A DNA stretch of 64,000 bases, from NCBI GenBank assembly GCA_023395595.1, contig JAEWYO010000052.1, positions 1 to 64,000 on the forward strand. Reading direction: 5' to 3'. Under the pieces are notes generated by a model. That model did no database searches. It was not told the DNA's origin and saw only the letters and a program-made list of their open reading frames with translations. This document shows positions 8,016 to 16,472 of the stretch, one piece after another. A program made the position numbers and the translations under genes. The stretch's first letter is position 1, and each line of letters begins with the position of its first letter. Origin of the DNA: Bacillota bacterium (GTDB lineage: Bacteria; Bacillota; Clostridia; Christensenellales; CAG-138).

Positions 8016-9893
8016 TTACGACGCTTTCGCGGTAAAGGCAAAGTCCTGCCGCTTGACCACAGCACCGTCGCTGAAGAGCACGACCTCTTGCGTGCCTTCC
8101 ATTTGGGATGTGGCGGTAAACGAAATCGGGACTTTATCACCCTTTTCGAGCGTCGCTTCATACAAGATCCGGTAATAAGCAAGCCCGTTATAGGTTTCTT
8201 GAACAGCCGCCATTACCTTTGTGCCGCTGCTCTCAATCGTTAGGTTAAACGCAATGTCGGAACTATATGCATACTCCGGTTTGCCGCAAACGGTCAGTGT
8301 TACCGGCATCTCCGGCAGAACCTGTGTTCCCGGCAACGGATCCTGCAGATAGACGACTCCGTCTTCGACGATATCGCTCTCGGCATATCGCACGAAGATG
8401 TTGTTAAATGAAGCGAGACGTAGTTGATCGAGAATCAGATTCAGCGGAAGATCCATCGAATGCGGCATGTCAAACGTCGTTTCGGAAGACGCGCTGATGA
8501 CGATATCGATCACTTGCCCGTTGGTCGTTTCCGTTTCCGGCGGGAGGGACTGTTCGCAGACATAGCCGATGGCGGCCTCGGAGATGCGATAACTCACGTT
8601 GCCGAGCACGAGACCGGTTTCTTCCAATGTATGCCGCGCTTCGTCCGGTGAGAGCCCGATCAGGTTTGGCACCTTTGGCGCGGCGGGCCCGAGGCTGACG
8701 ATGCCGTAGATTGTACTACCATGTTTTGCCTTGGTTCCGCCTTCCGGCGTTTGCAAAATCACGTCGCCGCTTGCAACGGTGTCGCTGTTTTCATAATCCT
8801 GAATTTCAAATGTGAAGCCAAAGTTGGTTGCGCGCAGTTTCGATTCCTCAACCGAACGGTCAACCAGTGTCGGTACCATCTCAAAATCACTTGACTCGGT
8901 CTGATAAACATCTCGAAGCACGACGAATACGCCAATGAGTGCGGCGATCAGCAACCCGACGGTTAAGCCGATTTTCAGTGTTCCATGTGCCGGCTTCTTT
9001 TGCGCGGTCTGCTTCTTCTGTTGCTGCGTCTTTGGCGCGGGAATATAGCGCGCGAAATCGCCCGTCGGCTCCTTTAGTGCGCGCCTAAGATGCGCGCTCA
9101 TTTCATTTGCCGCGCTATAGCGACGATTCACGTCTTTGTTGAGCGCGCGGAGGATGACATCGTTGAGCGCAGGGGAAACCTTGTTGGACAGTTCAATCGG
9201 CGGCACCGGCGTGTCGCTGATGTGCTTAAGGGCAATAGAGACGGAATTGTCCCCGTCAAACGGGACGCGCCCAGTGAGCATTTCATAGAGCATGATGCCC
9301 GCGGAATATAAATCGCTTCCTTCGGTAACGGGCAAACCCTTTGCCTGCTCCGGCGAGAGATAGTGCACGGAACCCAATACCGTAGAACCAGCGAAGGTGA
9401 CGGTGTTTGCGTCTACCTCGCGCGCAATGCCGAAGTCCATGAGCTTGACTTTGCCGCTTTGCATGACGATCACGTTCTGCGGCTTTACGTCGCGGTGAAT
9501 GATACCCGCCGCGTGCGCGGCATCCAGCGCGTCGAGCACCTGCACGACGAGCGCGACAGCAATGCGAGAAGGCATCGGCCCGTTTTCGTCGATGATTTCT
9601 TTGAGCGTGCGCCCGTCTACAAACTCCAGCACAATATAAGGCAATCCATCCGTCTCGCCAACATCAAATGCGCGGACGATATTTTCGTGCGAGAGATGGA
9701 GTACCGCGCGTGCTTCGCGCTCAAAGCGGCGTAAAAACTCCGCGTCGTTGCGGTATTCGTCTTTAAGCACCTTGATGGCGACAACCTTGCGAGAGCTGAG
9801 ATTGACCGCGCGGTAAACATGTGCCATACCGCCCGTGCCAATAAGGTCTATGATGCGATATCGATGCCCGATGATGGTTCCCTGTGCAATCAT
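8016..9893 (-). CDS. prkC: PASTA-domain Ser/Thr protein kinase
   Basis: 625 residues. The cytoplasmic kinase domain (about 1-270) has the glycine loop LIGTGGMAHVY, the Lys of VAIKVL, the catalytic HRDVKPQN and DFG. A single membrane segment follows at about 310-332, then three extracellular PASTA repeats (about 335-545) that bind peptidoglycan fragments in this family. An extra beta-rich domain of about 80 residues ends the protein. PrkC kinases couple cell-wall state to growth, translation and germination. Its start overlaps the phosphatase stop by 4 bases (ATGA), so kinase and phosphatase are translationally coupled. Confidence 0.95.
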   Translation of the reverse strand: MIAQGTIIGHRYRIIDLIGTGGMAHVYRAVNLSSRKVVAIKVLKDEYRNDAEFLRRFEREARAVLHLSHENIVRAFDVGETDGLPYIVLEFVDGRTLKEIIDENGPMPSRIAVALVVQVLDALDAAHAAGIIHRDVKPQNVIVMQSGKVKLMDFGIAREVDANTVTFAGSTVLGSVHYLSPEQAKGLPVTEGSDLYSAGIMLYEMLTGRVPFDGDNSVSIALKHISDTPVPPIELSNKVSPALNDVILRALNKDVNRRYSAANEMSAHLRRALKEPTGDFARYIPAPKTQQQKKQTAQKKPAHGTLKIGLTVGLLIAALIGVFVVLRDVYQTESSDFEMVPTLVDRSVEESKLRATNFGFTFEIQDYENSDTVASGDVILQTPEGGTKAKHGSTIYGIVSLGPAAPKVPNLIGLSPDEARHTLEETGLVLGNVSYRISEAAIGYVCEQSLPPETETTNGQVIDIVISASSETTFDMPHSMDLPLNLILDQLRLASFNNIFVRYAESDIVEDGVVYLQDPLPGTQVLPEMPVTLTVCGKPEYAYSSDIAFNLTIESSGTKVMAAVQETYNGLAYYRILYEATLEKGDKVPISFTATSQMEGTQEVVLFSDGAVVKRQDFAFTAKAS

Positions 9894-10621
9894 AGCGCGT
9901 CACCCTCCTCAAATCGAACGAGGATGACGGTGATGTTGTCCGTGCCGCCGTTGTCGAGCGCAAGCTGAATCAGCACATCGCACATGCTCTCCAGTGAGCG
10001 CCCGGAGGAGAGGACGGTGATCATATCGTCTTCTTCGACAGAGCCGTGCAATCCGTCGGAGCAGATCACCAGAATGTCTCCCGGTGTCCAAACGCGCTCA
10101 AAGAGATCGACATCCACCTTCGGTGCAACGCCCATCGCGCGGGTGATGATGTTTCGCTGCGGATGTACGCGCGCTTCGTCTTTTGTGATTGCGCCCGCCA
10201 ACACGAGCTGCTCAACGAGGGAATGATCCGTCGTAACAGCATCCAGCGTTTTATTGTGATATTGATACATGCGGCTGTCGCCAACATTTGCCGCAATATA
10301 GTCGTGTCCCAAAATCAGCGCGGCAACCAGGGTTGTACCCATGCCGCTGAGTGCGCGGTCTTTTTCGGCTGCGCGATAGATGCCGAGATTCGCGCTCTCA
10401 ATCGCTTGCCGAAGCAGCTCTAGTTCACGTTCCGGTTCTACCATGCGATCAAACATCGCGAGTTTTTCAACCAAAAGCTTGCTTGCAACAGCACCTGCCG
10501 CGTGCCCGCCCATACCGTCGGCAACTGCAAACAGCATCGGGAATTCGGTTTTCTCCGTGACAAGATAGCTGTCCTCGTTATGGACTCGCTTACCGATGTC
10601 AGTTTTCACCGCGTATTTCAT
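9890..10621 (-). CDS. prpC: PP2C-family Ser/Thr phosphatase
   Basis: 243 residues. It is the PPM-type phosphatase partner of PrkC and removes phosphate from its substrates. Metal-binding motifs are present: NEDSY near the N-terminus, AVADGMGGHAAG, CSDGLHGSV and GGTDNITVILV. The ATG at 10621 follows AGGAGG and gives the family start MKYAVKTDIGKRVHNED; longer in-frame starts run back into rlmN. It overlaps the end of rlmN by 23 bases and the start of prkC by 4 bases. Confidence 0.96.
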   Translation of the reverse strand: MKYAVKTDIGKRVHNEDSYLVTEKTEFPMLFAVADGMGGHAAGAVASKLLVEKLAMFDRMVEPERELELLRQAIESANLGIYRAAEKDRALSGMGTTLVAALILGHDYIAANVGDSRMYQYHNKTLDAVTTDHSLVEQLVLAGAITKDEARVHPQRNIITRAMGVAPKVDVDLFERVWTPGDILVICSDGLHGSVEEDDMITVLSSGRSLESMCDVLIQLALDNGGTDNITVILVRFEEGDAL

Positions 10622-11648
10622 GCAGAATCCTCCTGCGCAGCTGTCCGCAAGCGCCTTCAATGTCCGTCCCCATTTCTCGGCGGACGGTTGCTGATATGTT
10701 CCGCTCCGCAAGACGCGCGGAAAACTGCTCCGCTTCCGCGCGGGAAACACCGTTGAGTCCCCGCTCTGGAACGGGGTTGAGCGGTATGAGGTTCACGTGG
10801 CAAAGTATGCCGCGCAGTTTCTTCGCCAGCGCGTCCGCATCCGCAAGGGATGCATTCACACCGCCGATGAGTGCATATTCAAACACGACGCGTCTGCCGG
10901 TCTTATCCGCATATTCTTTTGCGGCGGCAATCACACTGTCGATGGGGTATGCATGGTTGACCGGCATTAGGGAAGAGCGGGTTTCGTCGTCATGCGCATG
11001 CAGCGAAATCGAGAGCGTGACATGTGGCGCATCCTGCATGAACTGGCCAATCTTTGGCACAATGCCGCAGGTGGATACCGAGATGTTACGCGGGCTGATG
11101 CGAAGCCCGTCCTGATCGGTTACACGGTTGAGAAACGCAACCACGTTGTCATAGTTATCCAGCGGTTCTCCGCTGCCCATAAGCACGAGGTTGGTCACTG
11201 TGCGATGGCCTGCTTCCTTCGGCGGCTCATCCCGTTCCACTGCGAGAATCTGACCCAGCATCTCGCCCGGCCGTAGATTGCGCACGCAGCCATCAAGAGT
11301 GGAGGCGCAAAATTTGCAGCCCATGTTGCAGCCAATCTGCGTGGAAAGACAGAGTGTGTTTCCATAATGATAGCGCATCAGCACGCCTTCGACAAGGTTT
11401 TCGTCCTCCAGCCGAAAGAGATACTTGACCGTTCCGTCTTTTCCAGAGAGAAATTTCCGTTCGATCGAAACACCGCCATAGGGGATCGCGGAGAGCTTCT
11501 CTCGCAGCGTTGCGGGCAGATTTGTCATCTCTTCTACGCGTGCGCCGCGGTTGAGCCACTCCCAAACCTGCTTTGCACGGTACTTCGGCTCACACAAATC
11601 GAACATGAGACGCTCTACTTCGGGTTTGGTTAAATCCGTTAAATACAT
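10599..11648 (-). CDS. rlmN: Dual-specificity 23S rRNA/tRNA adenine C2-methyltransferase
   Basis: 349 residues. A radical-SAM enzyme methylating A2503 of 23S rRNA and A37 of some tRNAs. The radical-SAM cysteines are in C-N-M-G-C-K-F-C; GSGEPLDNYDNV is the SAM-binding glycine motif, and the C-terminal IEGACGQL holds the catalytic mono-methylated Cys. The ATG at 11648 follows GAGGATGAG and gives the expected MYLTDLTKPE start. It overlaps the rsmB end by 10 bases, in the conserved rsmB-rlmN-prpC-prkC order. Confidence 0.97.
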   Translation of the reverse strand: MYLTDLTKPEVERLMFDLCEPKYRAKQVWEWLNRGARVEEMTNLPATLREKLSAIPYGGVSIERKFLSGKDGTVKYLFRLEDENLVEGVLMRYHYGNTLCLSTQIGCNMGCKFCASTLDGCVRNLRPGEMLGQILAVERDEPPKEAGHRTVTNLVLMGSGEPLDNYDNVVAFLNRVTDQDGLRISPRNISVSTCGIVPKIGQFMQDAPHVTLSISLHAHDDETRSSLMPVNHAYPIDSVIAAAKEYADKTGRRVVFEYALIGGVNASLADADALAKKLRGILCHVNLIPLNPVPERGLNGVSRAEAEQFSARLAERNISATVRREMGTDIEGACGQLRRRILHEIRGEN

Positions 11649-12913
11649 CTTCTCATCCTCGCTAGAAAAAATCCGTCGGTATGGTGCACATGCGGCAAAA
11701 GCTGAATCTGTCCGTCGTTTGGTAAAGAAATTGGCATTGTTTCCAGAGAAAATTCGCTGTGCGAGCATAAAAACGCGGCAACTTGATCCTCGTTTTCGCG
11801 TGCAGAGATCGTGCAGGTGGCGTAGACTAATACGCCGCCGGGTTTGACATAGCGCGAACAGGTTTCAAGAATACGTTGCTGAATCTCTACAAGCGCGGCA
11901 ACATCCGCGTCCGTCTTGCTGTAGCGGATGTCCGGTTTGTCGCCAAGCAGACCAAGCCCGCTGCATGGTGCATCAATCAGCACGCCATCAAACGCCGTAT
12001 TCCAAGCGGGATCGAATTGCGAAGCGTCCATCACGCGTGTATCTGCCGCAACGTGCAGCCGCGCGAGTGTCTTATCGAGCAATTCTTTGCGGTGCGGGTG
12101 CAGTTCAAAACAGGTGAGCTGGATATCGTTTTGCATTTGGCTGGCCAAATAGGCGCTCTTTCCGCCGGGGGCAGAGCAGGCATCCAATACGCGTTTCCCC
12201 TTCATATCGCCCAGTGCACGGCAGGCAAGCATCGCGCTCTCGCCCATCACGGTGAACTTTCCCTCTTGAAAGAGCGGATTGGACGCTAGATCGAACCCGC
12301 CTTCGAGCGAAAGGGAGTTCTCATCGAGCGGATTGACTTTGCTGGAAACGGGGAGCGCCTGCTGCAGTGCATCGCGTGTAAACGGGTACTGCGCGCGCAC
12401 TTCAATGTCGGAGACAGGCTGGGAGAGCAACGCTTCTGTCTGCGCCTCACCAAAGCGGGAGATCCATTCGCGTACAATCCATACAGGATAACTATACTGA
12501 ACTGAAAGTCGCTCGACCGGATCGGACGGAAACGGCGGGAGCGAGTTGCGATTGCGATCGATGTTGCGCAAAACCGCGTTGACAAATCCACTCAGACCGG
12601 ATTTACCGACCTCTTTGGTGAGCGTAACGCTCTCGTTTAGCGCGGCATGCGCGGGCGTGGAGAGAAACAGCAGCTCGCAAACACCGAGCCGGAGGATGCA
12701 GCGAATGACCGGCTTTTGCGTACCTTTGACAAAGTGGGAGAGATAGTAGTCTATGGTCAGCAGATGGTCAAGCGTATGGTAAACGAGCGCGGCGGCCAAT
12801 TTAGCCTCGCGCTCCGGCAGGGACGAAGTGAGTTGTTTGACGCGGAGATTGGCATACGCCCCGCGATCCGTGATATCGCAGAGCGCATCCAGCGCCTGCT
12901 TGCGTGTGTTCAA
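11639..12913 (-). CDS. rsmB: 16S rRNA (cytosine-967-C5)-methyltransferase
   Basis: 424 residues. The N-terminal NusB-like RNA-binding domain (about 1-130) is joined to a Rossmann-fold methyltransferase. Motif I is DACSAPGGKS, motif IV DAPCSGLG and motif VI YATCTI; the last supplies the catalytic cysteine of the m5C mechanism and motif IV the release cysteine. It overlaps fmt by 4 bases (12910-12913), so translation is coupled. The C-terminus (HTDGFFLARMRR) is complete. Confidence 0.96.
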   Translation of the reverse strand: MNTRKQALDALCDITDRGAYANLRVKQLTSSLPEREAKLAAALVYHTLDHLLTIDYYLSHFVKGTQKPVIRCILRLGVCELLFLSTPAHAALNESVTLTKEVGKSGLSGFVNAVLRNIDRNRNSLPPFPSDPVERLSVQYSYPVWIVREWISRFGEAQTEALLSQPVSDIEVRAQYPFTRDALQQALPVSSKVNPLDENSLSLEGGFDLASNPLFQEGKFTVMGESAMLACRALGDMKGKRVLDACSAPGGKSAYLASQMQNDIQLTCFELHPHRKELLDKTLARLHVAADTRVMDASQFDPAWNTAFDGVLIDAPCSGLGLLGDKPDIRYSKTDADVAALVEIQQRILETCSRYVKPGGVLVYATCTISARENEDQVAAFLCSHSEFSLETMPISLPNDGQIQLLPHVHHTDGFFLARMRRCI

Positions 12914-13836
12914 ATGAGCACCTTTCCTTCCAGTGTCTTTCCGGCAAGATAGCTTTTCGCGCTCAGGCGCTTGCCACCGATTGCCTGCAATTCGACGATC
13001 TCAAGCCAATGATCCGCGCAGCGTACGAATAGCCCGGACTTCGCGTTTCCTTTTAATAGTCCAATCGGTTCATCGCCAACGGTCGCGTCCGTCATGCGCG
13101 TTTGATGAATCTTGAGCGGTTCACCGTCCAGCAAGGCATAGGCGCCGGGCCAAGGGTTCGTTCCGCGCACGCGGTTATGGTTTGCTTGCGCGCTCTGCGC
13201 AAAGTCGAGCTTGCCATGTTCTTTCTTCAGCATCGGACATTTGGTTGCCTGCGACGCATCCTGCGGGGTGCGGATTAGCGTGCCCGCCTCCAGCGCGGCA
13301 ATTGTTTTTTGGAGCGTCTCTGCGCCGAGCACGGCCATGCGTTCAAACAGTTCACCTGCGGTCTCGTCGGGGTCAATCGATAGTCGATCGACGAGCAGAA
13401 TGTCGCCTGTGTCCATGCCGATGTCGGTCATCATGGTGGTGATGCCTGTTTGGGCCTCTCCATCGATGATCGCCCATTGAATCGGAGCCGCACCGCGATA
13501 TTTCGGCAAGAGCGAACCATGCACATTGATACAGCCGAACTTCGGTATTGCAAGGTTTTCCGCGGAAAGCAGCTGCCCGAATGCGGCAGTAACCATCAGG
13601 TCCGGCGCGAATGTCTTGAGTGCAGCAACGCCTTCCGTCAGACGAATCTTCTCAAACTGAAACACGGGGATACCATGCAAAAGGGCATATGCTTTTGTCG
13701 GCGGCGGGGTAAGCGTTGCATGCCGCCCAACCGGACGATCCGGTTGCGTGAAAACGGCGAGTGTATGCCCGCTTTTTTGCAGCATGTCCAGTGACGGGAG
13801 CGCAAACTCCGGTGTGCCGAGAAACGCAATCCTCAT
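12910..13836 (-). CDS. fmt: Methionyl-tRNA formyltransferase
   Basis: 308 residues. Transfers a formyl group from 10-formyltetrahydrofolate to initiator Met-tRNA. The N-terminus reads MRIAFLGTPEFALPSL. The active-site block is INVHGSLLPKYRGAAPIQWAI, followed by GITTMMTDIGMDTGDIL and a C-terminal OB-type domain. The ATG at 13836 overlaps the def stop by one base (TGATG); a TTG one codon upstream is the alternative. The def-fmt pair forms the N-terminal formyl cycle. Confidence 0.97.
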   Translation of the reverse strand: MRIAFLGTPEFALPSLDMLQKSGHTLAVFTQPDRPVGRHATLTPPPTKAYALLHGIPVFQFEKIRLTEGVAALKTFAPDLMVTAAFGQLLSAENLAIPKFGCINVHGSLLPKYRGAAPIQWAIIDGEAQTGITTMMTDIGMDTGDILLVDRLSIDPDETAGELFERMAVLGAETLQKTIAALEAGTLIRTPQDASQATKCPMLKKEHGKLDFAQSAQANHNRVRGTNPWPGAYALLDGEPLKIHQTRMTDATVGDEPIGLLKGNAKSGLFVRCADHWLEIVELQAIGGKRLSAKSYLAGKTLEGKVLI

Positions 13837-14321
13837 CAAATGCTCTCCTCTTCGCTTTGTTCGTCGTCAAAGCCTTCCGGCGGTTCGGTTTTCTTCGTGA
13901 GGTATACAACACCGTCAAGATGATCCAGCTCGTGCTGCATCGCGCGTGCATAGAATCCTTCCGTGTCGTAGGTGTGCCATTCGCCCTTGCGATCCTGCGC
14001 TTCAACGACAACGTGATTCGCGCGCTCGACATAGCCGCTTTGCCCGGGGAAGGACAGGCAACCTTCATAGCCGCCCTGCGTTCCTTCGGAAAGCGTAATG
14101 CGTGGGTTCACAAGTTCAACTCTGCCTTCACCCGCGTCAACAACGACCACACGGCGCAGAATGCCGACCTGCGGCGCAGCGAGACCTGCACCATCTGCGG
14201 CATCCATGGTTTCAAACATATCGTCGATCAGTTCGGAAAGTCTGCCGTCGAACTTTTCGACCGGCTTGCATACTTTATACAGGCACGGATCATCGTCCGT
14301 GCGGATTGTGCGTAACGCCAT
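13836..14321 (-). CDS. def: Peptide deformylase
   Basis: 161 residues. Removes the N-formyl group from nascent proteins. All three family motifs are present: GAGLAAPQVG, EGCLSFP (metal-binding Cys) and QHELDHLDG (metal-binding His pair with catalytic Glu). The C-terminus has an acidic tail. It is the first gene of the rightmost-start minus operon def-fmt-rsmB-rlmN-prpC-prkC-rsgA-rpe. In B. subtilis priA lies immediately upstream, but here priA is about 6 kb away behind inserted genes. Confidence 0.97.
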   Translation of the reverse strand: MALRTIRTDDDPCLYKVCKPVEKFDGRLSELIDDMFETMDAADGAGLAAPQVGILRRVVVVDAGEGRVELVNPRITLSEGTQGGYEGCLSFPGQSGYVERANHVVVEAQDRKGEWHTYDTEGFYARAMQHELDHLDGVVYLTKKTEPPEGFDDEQSEEESI

Positions 14322-14557
14322 TGATCAAAATCCTCCTTTTGTAACCATAGGTATTGTACTAAAAATGGAACACTCTGTAAAGAAAAGCGATGGTTGAGCA
14401 AAATTCTATCTATGGTTTAGCTGCGGAATGTTTCGATTCTTGAAGTTGAGTGAAATTCTACTTCTGGTTGGAAAGAATTTTACAACTCGCAAAACAGGTT
14501 ATGTTCAAGAATTACAACTTGTGCAATAATAATCGCATGAAAGAGAGGGGAAAAATC

Positions 14558-15562
14558 ATGGAACAACAATCGATGGGAAAGCGCATCATGCAGTTGCGCA
14601 AGGAAAAAGGGTACACGCAGGAACAGCTCGCCGAGATGATGGGGGTTTCGGCGCAGGCAGTCAGCAAGTGGGAGAACGACGTGTCCTGCCCGGACATTTC
14701 CATTCTCCCGATGTTGGCGGAAAAGCTTGGCGTGACCACGGATGAACTCCTTGGTGTCAAACCGATTGAGCCGAAGGTCGTCATCGTGGACGCGCAGAAA
14801 AGCAATAAGGAAGGGGACGGTTCGTTCTCTGTCTCTTGGGATGGCGGAAAGAGCGCAAAGAAGGATGGAGTTTGGTTCGCGGTACTGGTCATTGTGCTCG
14901 GCGTGGCATTCCTGCTCCAGCGGCTCGGTCTCGTTTCGTTCGGCATTTGGGGCATCGTTTGGCCCGCGGTGATCATCGGGCTTGGGGTGAGCTGGATGGT
15001 CAAGCGTTTCTCGATCTTTTCGCTCGCGGTTGCGGGGCTAGGCCTATACTTCCTGCTCTTCAACCTCGGTGAAATCTCGTTGATGCTGACTTGGAGCATT
15101 ATCTGGCCGAGCCTGCTCGTGTTGTTGGGGTTAACGATCCTCTATGAAACGTTCATCCCGCACAAAGATAAATGGTGCGGCGTGCACTTCAACGGGGATA
15201 AGAACAAGAAGAGCGAATACCGCGAAGAGAACGGCTTTGTTAGCTACGACTGTTCGTTTTCAGAAGAGAACCGCAAGGTTGCCGTGGAGGATTTCCTTGG
15301 CGGTGACATCGACATTTCCTTCGGCAAAAGCGAGCTCGACCTCACGAACATCAAGCGCGTGAATCCGAATGCCAAGCTGGATGTGGATGTTTCATTCGCA
15401 ACGTTTGATCTGATCGTTCCAAAGACGATGCGCGTTTTCCTAAAGTCCGACAAGTCGTTTGGTTCGATCCAAATGAATGGCGAGCCGAATGCGGACGCAA
15501 ACCTAGTGCTGAATATCGACGGAGACGTTTCATTCGGCACAATGAATATCTATTATCGTTAA
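14558..15562 (+). CDS. XRE-family regulator fused to a LiaF-like membrane/sensor domain
   Basis: 334 residues. The N-terminus (about 1-70) is an XRE helix-turn-helix: MGKRIMQLRKEKGYTQEQLAEMMGVSAQAVSKWEN. After a linker come four closely packed membrane segments (about 105-200), with GIVWPAVIIGLGV and SIIWPSLLVLLGL resembling the DUF5668/LiaF_TM repeat. The C-terminal beta-helical domain (DISFGKSELDLTNIK, FATFDLIVPKTM) resembles the LiaF C-terminal domain. This suggests a membrane-tethered one-component sensor of envelope stress. The ATG at 14558 follows GAGAGGGG. It reads opposite to the flanking genes and sits in the gap between priA and def. Confidence 0.75.
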   Translation: MEQQSMGKRIMQLRKEKGYTQEQLAEMMGVSAQAVSKWENDVSCPDISILPMLAEKLGVTTDELLGVKPIEPKVVIVDAQKSNKEGDGSFSVSWDGGKSAKKDGVWFAVLVIVLGVAFLLQRLGLVSFGIWGIVWPAVIIGLGVSWMVKRFSIFSLAVAGLGLYFLLFNLGEISLMLTWSIIWPSLLVLLGLTILYETFIPHKDKWCGVHFNGDKNKKSEYREENGFVSYDCSFSEENRKVAVEDFLGGDIDISFGKSELDLTNIKRVNPNAKLDVDVSFATFDLIVPKTMRVFLKSDKSFGSIQMNGEPNADANLVLNIDGDVSFGTMNIYYR

Positions 15563-15590
15563 AACATCCATCTACATAAGAGATCACGCA

Positions 15591-15627
15591 AAAAGCACCG
15601 CACGGATTTGCTCCGGCGGTGCTTTGC
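15591..15627. terminator. Terminator between the XRE/LiaF-like gene and the TauE-like gene
   Basis: Stem AAAAGCACCGC (15591-15601) with GCGGTGCTTT (15616-15625). It lies between convergent genes and can serve both directions. Confidence 0.75.
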
Positions 15628-15652
15628 TGTTTGTCGCAAATGATTCGTTTCC

Positions 15653-16420
15653 TTAAGCAACGACGAGATCGTAGATGAGACGAATAAAAAGCAGACTTAG
15701 TACAACGAGAACAAACGGCTTGACAACTTTTGTACCGTTTTTTAGCAACACACCTGCGCCGATGAAGTGACCCGCGATGGCAAACACGGCGGAGATGAGC
15801 CCGATTGGAACGATCGCTTGCCCATTGAGCAAAAACACCGCAAGGCTGCCAATGTTGCTCGAAAGATTGGCAATCTTTACGTTGCCTGCCGCAAGACGGA
15901 GCGGCATTCTAGCAAGCTGGGTGTATGCGATCAGCAGAAACGTACCAGTGCCCGGACCATAGAAGCCATCGTACATACCGACAAACAAAGCTGCGAGACA
16001 AACCGCGAGAAACTGCTGCTTCCGGCTGACGGGGTCGAGCGATTCCGAGGAGAGATTACGCTTCTTGAGCACGACAAACGCGAGAACGGGCACCAGCACG
16101 AGCATAATGTATCGAATCGCGTTGTCGTCGATCGTGAGGATCAATTTTGCGCCGGCAATCGAGCCAAGCACCGCCAGAATGGCGGAGGGAATCGCGGTTG
16201 GCCAATCGACACACTTGTTGCGGATAAATCGCGCGGTAGAAGCGCAGGTGCCGATGCTGCTGCTGAGTTTGTTGGTCGCAATCGCGTTGTGCGGCGGCAA
16301 TCCTGCAATGAGGTAGGCGGGCAGCGAGACAAGCCCGCCGCCGCCAGCCACCGCATCCAAAAGACTTGCCGCAAAAACAAGCGGGCAGATGATCAGCAGA
16401 GACCAATAATGGATGGTCAT
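15653..16420 (-). CDS. TauE/SafE (TSUP) family membrane permease
   Basis: 255 residues with seven to eight predicted membrane segments. The first TSUP repeat reads DAVAGGGGLVSLPAYLIAGLPPHNAIATNKLSSS. The second carries GFYGPGTGTFLLIAYTQLARMPLRLAAGNVKIAN. Family members move sulfite, sulfoacetate or other small organosulfur anions across the cytoplasmic membrane, and the YfcA subgroup has unknown substrates. The ATG at 16420 follows AAGGAG. It lies 52 bases downstream of the ABC exporter genes and could be read through from them. Confidence 0.85.
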   Translation of the reverse strand: MTIHYWSLLIICPLVFAASLLDAVAGGGGLVSLPAYLIAGLPPHNAIATNKLSSSIGTCASTARFIRNKCVDWPTAIPSAILAVLGSIAGAKLILTIDDNAIRYIMLVLVPVLAFVVLKKRNLSSESLDPVSRKQQFLAVCLAALFVGMYDGFYGPGTGTFLLIAYTQLARMPLRLAAGNVKIANLSSNIGSLAVFLLNGQAIVPIGLISAVFAIAGHFIGAGVLLKNGTKVVKPFVLVVLSLLFIRLIYDLVVA

Positions 16421-16472
16421 GCGCGCTTGCTCCTTGCGTGATTACATGATATTTGCGTGACGAATCCGCACA

